Assembly (NCBI GenBank): GCA_944328495.1
Contig: CALVHR010000048.1
Coordinates: forward strand, 1 to 55,426
Reading direction: 5' to 3'
Length of the DNA: 55,426 bases
DNA from: an uncultured Clostridia bacterium
Lineage (GTDB): Bacteria > Bacillota > Clostridia > Christensenellales > Borkfalkiaceae
The notes beneath the pieces are model-generated. The model did no database searches and was not told the origin of the DNA. It worked only from the letters and a program-made list of their open reading frames with translations. Positions 53,605 to 55,426 of this stretch are shown one piece after another. Made by a program: the position numbers and the translations under genes. Numbering within the stretch: the first letter of the stretch is position 1; the number at the start of each line of letters is the position of its first letter.

Positions 53605-54993
53605 TCACTTCAAAAGCATCTGCAACGATGCAATAAGATATTGCTTGACAAATTGCGGTTCGATTATGTTATCCACATAACCGTTTTTCGCGGCGTTGAT
53701 CGGATCCGCATTTTCATCCGAATATTTTGCCTCGAGTTTTGCTTTATCCGCTTTCTTTTCGCCGGCAAATTCAATCGCGGCACCTTGCGCATTGTCAAAG
53801 AGAGCAATGTTTGCGTCTGCGAAAGCGTATACATAGTCGAATCCGACCGACTTTGCCGCAAAAAGTGTATAACCAAGCCCGACCGCTTTTTTATAAACCA
53901 CGGAAATTTTTGCATTCTCAAGCAAATCGTAGGTTTCCATCAGCTTGAAAACATTTTTCATGACAAGACTGTTTGCCGACGTAAGATCTGCCTGTATTCC
54001 TGCGGTATTGACAAAACTGATAAACGGAAGATCATAATATGCTGCCAATTCCGCAAAAGAAGTAATTTTGGCTACATTGTATTCGTTCAGGCGTACGGCT
54101 TCCTCGCCGTCAAATACGACAGCCGCAACGGAAATGCCGCCGACCCTGCCCAATACACACCGAACTTCCGGAGCACAATTTTTTCCGCATTCAATAAACG
54201 ATTCCGCGTCGAATACCGCCGATATAATTGCGTCCGCGTCGCTTTTCGTATTCAACGCAGGGAACGATTTATTCAGATCTGCACCGTTTTCAATGACCGA
54301 ATCACTATATTCAGGCAACACAGCCAAAATTTTTGCGATATCCTTGCGCACTTGAGCCATATTCTCCGCGGCAAAAGACACAAGATTCGTCTTACCCAAA
54401 GCATCCGCTCCGCCAACCTGCTCTTTGGGCAGATTTTTTCCGCTTTTTGCAGAAAGTACCAGCGGACTGTCTGCCGCAAGAACGCCGTTCTTCATGAAAA
54501 ATGTGAAATCCGCCGTCGCCGCAAGCAATGCGCTTTGTCCGTACACTTCGCCGTTGATCACGGTAAATTGCGGCACGACTCCGTGAAGCTTTGCCGATTT
54601 GGAAAGAACAGACGCCAACCCTTCCAATACCGTAACACCTTCGCCGATTTGTACGCCGAGGCTGTTCAGAATATAGACGATCGGCGTGGAATTCTTTTCC
54701 GCCAGATCCTGGCACCTGCGGATTTTTGCACAATTTTCGCTGCTGATCCCACCGCTCAGAACTTCAAAATTCTGCGCAACGATATATACCGGATACCCGT
54801 CAATTGACGCAAATCCGGTTACAACTCCTTCCCCGGCCAATTCCGTTCCATAAAAATCGTTTTTGGAAAAACTGAAACCGGAAAGTTCAACAAAGCTGTC
54901 TGCATCCACAAGCGAAGCAATCGTTTTACGGATTTCGCTGCCTGCCGCAAGGACTTCCGCACGCCTTGTCTGTAGCAATTTGATCTTGTCCAT
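53605..54993 (-). CDS. Carboxyl transferase (methylmalonyl-CoA decarboxylase alpha / PCC-beta type)
   Basis: A 462-residue crotonase-fold carboxyltransferase of the MmdA/PccB group, about 50 residues shorter than typical MmdA. Two half-domains are visible: 'ILNSLGVQIGEG' with an oxyanion-like loop in the first, and 'FVNTAGIQADLTSANSL' in the second. It would act on an acyl-CoA. GGAGGT is 5 bp before the ATG. It is the first gene of the five-gene operon. The short length and several departures from the family's Gly-rich loops ('GEVYGQSALLAA' for the usual GGxxxG) leave the substrate open. Confidence 0.85.
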   Translation of the reverse strand: MDKIKLLQTRRAEVLAAGSEIRKTIASLVDADSFVELSGFSFSKNDFYGTELAGEGVVTGFASIDGYPVYIVAQNFEVLSGGISSENCAKIRRCQDLAEKNSTPIVYILNSLGVQIGEGVTVLEGLASVLSKSAKLHGVVPQFTVINGEVYGQSALLAATADFTFFMKNGVLAADSPLVLSAKSGKNLPKEQVGGADALGKTNLVSFAAENMAQVRKDIAKILAVLPEYSDSVIENGADLNKSFPALNTKSDADAIISAVFDAESFIECGKNCAPEVRCVLGRVGGISVAAVVFDGEEAVRLNEYNVAKITSFAELAAYYDLPFISFVNTAGIQADLTSANSLVMKNVFKLMETYDLLENAKISVVYKKAVGLGYTLFAAKSVGFDYVYAFADANIALFDNAQGAAIEFAGEKKADKAKLEAKYSDENADPINAAKNGYVDNIIEPQFVKQYLIASLQMLLK

Positions 54994-55031
54994 AATACCT
55001 CCAAAAAGAATTCCAAATCTAACCAATACCA

Positions 55032-55060
55032 ATTATAACGCATTCTTGTCAAAAAATCAA
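55032..55060 (-). promoter_or_regulatory. Promoter of the decarboxylase operon
   Basis: Minus-strand TTGATT (55055-55060), 17-bp spacer, TATAAT (55032-55037); start near 55025, leader about 31 nt. A TTGACA also occurs but only 9 bp from the -10. Confidence 0.78.
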
Positions 55061-55183
55061 TTTTTTATTTAAAATTTTTCATTATGTTTTCAATAAAATT
55101 TTTTTATCTTTACTCACTGAAATATATGCGTTTGCTTTTTGCCGCGATTCTTCAAGCTTCTCAAAATTTTACCAATAAATCGA

Positions 55184-55212
55184 TTGATTTTTTTTTCAAT
55201 CTGGTGTAATAT
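55184..55212 (+). promoter_or_regulatory. Promoter of tRNA-Arg
   Basis: TTGATT (55184-55189), 17-bp spacer, TAATAT (55207-55212); a TATAAT also lies at 55210-55215 with a 20-bp spacer. Confidence 0.6.
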
Positions 55213-55239
55213 AATAACGCTTTAGCTTCAATATAAAAC

Positions 55240-55314
55240 ACTTCCGTAGTTAAATGGATATAACAGCCCCCTCCTAAGGGGCCGTTGTGGGTTCGATTCC
55301 CGCCGGGAGTACCA
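55240..55314 (+). tRNA. tRNA-Arg, anticodon CCU, reads AGG
   Basis: All four arms are visible. The acceptor ACTTCCG pairs with CGGGAGT with one G-U; the D stem is GTTA/TAAC; the anticodon stem GCCCC/GGGGC holds the loop CTCCTAA; the T arm is GTGGG-TTCGATT-CCCGC. The 3' CCA is encoded (55312-55314). It is a single tRNA gene with its own promoter and terminator. Confidence 0.95.
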
Positions 55315-55342
55315 ACGGGCGCCGCCAAACGGCGCCCGTTTT
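55315..55342 (+). terminator. Terminator of tRNA-Arg
   Basis: ACGGGCGCCG pairs with CGGCGCCCGT around CCAAA, followed by TTTCTTTT. It directly abuts the CCA. Confidence 0.9.
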
Positions 55343-55354
55343 CTTTTGCAGGTG

Positions 55355-55426
55355 AATTATACTATTAAGTGCAACAGGTAAAGAAAAAAAAAGGAGTTCA
55401 TACAAATCTGTGGTAAAATAGAGTTG
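55355..55426. other. Sequence resembling an IS30-type end and a promoter, cut by the right edge
   Basis: ACTATTAAGTGCAAC at about 55361-55375 resembles in reverse complement the GTTGCACTTAATAG end I recall from IS30-family elements. A TGTGGTAAAAT extended -10 lies at 55409-55419, with an AAGGAG upstream. No gene fits in the window. Weak evidence only. Confidence 0.25.

Noticed and set aside
53641-54807. A 388-codon plus-strand frame opposite the acyl-CoA carboxyltransferase
   Set aside because: Shadow; the minus-strand gene has ribosome site, promoter and family motifs.

Overview
The window looks like chromosomal DNA of a low-to-moderate GC member of the Bacillota, class Clostridia (inference). 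Supporting signs are strong GGAGG-type ribosome sites, a paired GlgC/GlgD glycogen operon, a single-chain PurL of about 1,230 residues, an IspH-S1 fusion, a Na+-pumping decarboxylase operon with a free biotin carrier, and a TM1266-type protein. I cannot name a genus. No prophage, CRISPR array or complete insertion sequence is visible.

Layout. Positions 1-843 are an accessory scrap: a possible gene end cut by the window edge, a small HTH regulator and the 3' remnant of another gene. A lone O-antigen-ligase-like membrane protein follows. Positions 2440-12789 hold a glycogen operon (glgB-glgC-glgD-glgA-glgP-GH13 amylase) behind a near-consensus promoter. It runs into two surface-anchored trypsin-like proteins (12857-15842); of their three protease domains only the last keeps a catalytic triad. 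A 500-bp non-coding block rich in palindromes precedes a tyrosine recombinase, whose promoter predicts a leaderless mRNA, and hflX.

From a bidirectional terminator at 18718 most genes lie on the minus strand. The purine operon (purE-C-F-M-N-O-H'-D-L) covers PRPP to IMP except PurB and any PurK; it uses a PurO-type IMP cyclohydrolase plus a formyltransferase-only PurH. Next come a small membrane protein, a candidate structured RNA of about 245 nt, mscL and a HAD phosphatase. A TM1266-ABC transporter operon follows, preceded by a riboswitch-like leader whose hairpin traps the ribosome site. Then come a Zn-type macrodomain protein, an aconitase-family hydratase, M50 protease-scpA-scpB, lysA, htpG, a cassette of HI0933 flavoprotein, an AroH-Cmk fusion, plsC and ispH-S1, and a biotin-dependent Na+ decarboxylase operon. 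A tRNA-Arg(CCU) with its own promoter and terminator ends the window.

How it fits together: storage glucan synthesis and breakdown, de novo purines, lysine, isoprenoid, phospholipid and CMP supply, chromosome segregation (ScpAB), and a sodium-motive decarboxylase suggest a fermentative anaerobe. The least ordinary parts are the SD-sequestering leader at 35280-35393, the candidate RNA at 30468-30713, the tandem pseudoproteases, the palindrome block at 15843-16340 and the AroH-Cmk fusion. Promoters were read by eye; several share a TTGATT -35 with a 17-bp spacer.
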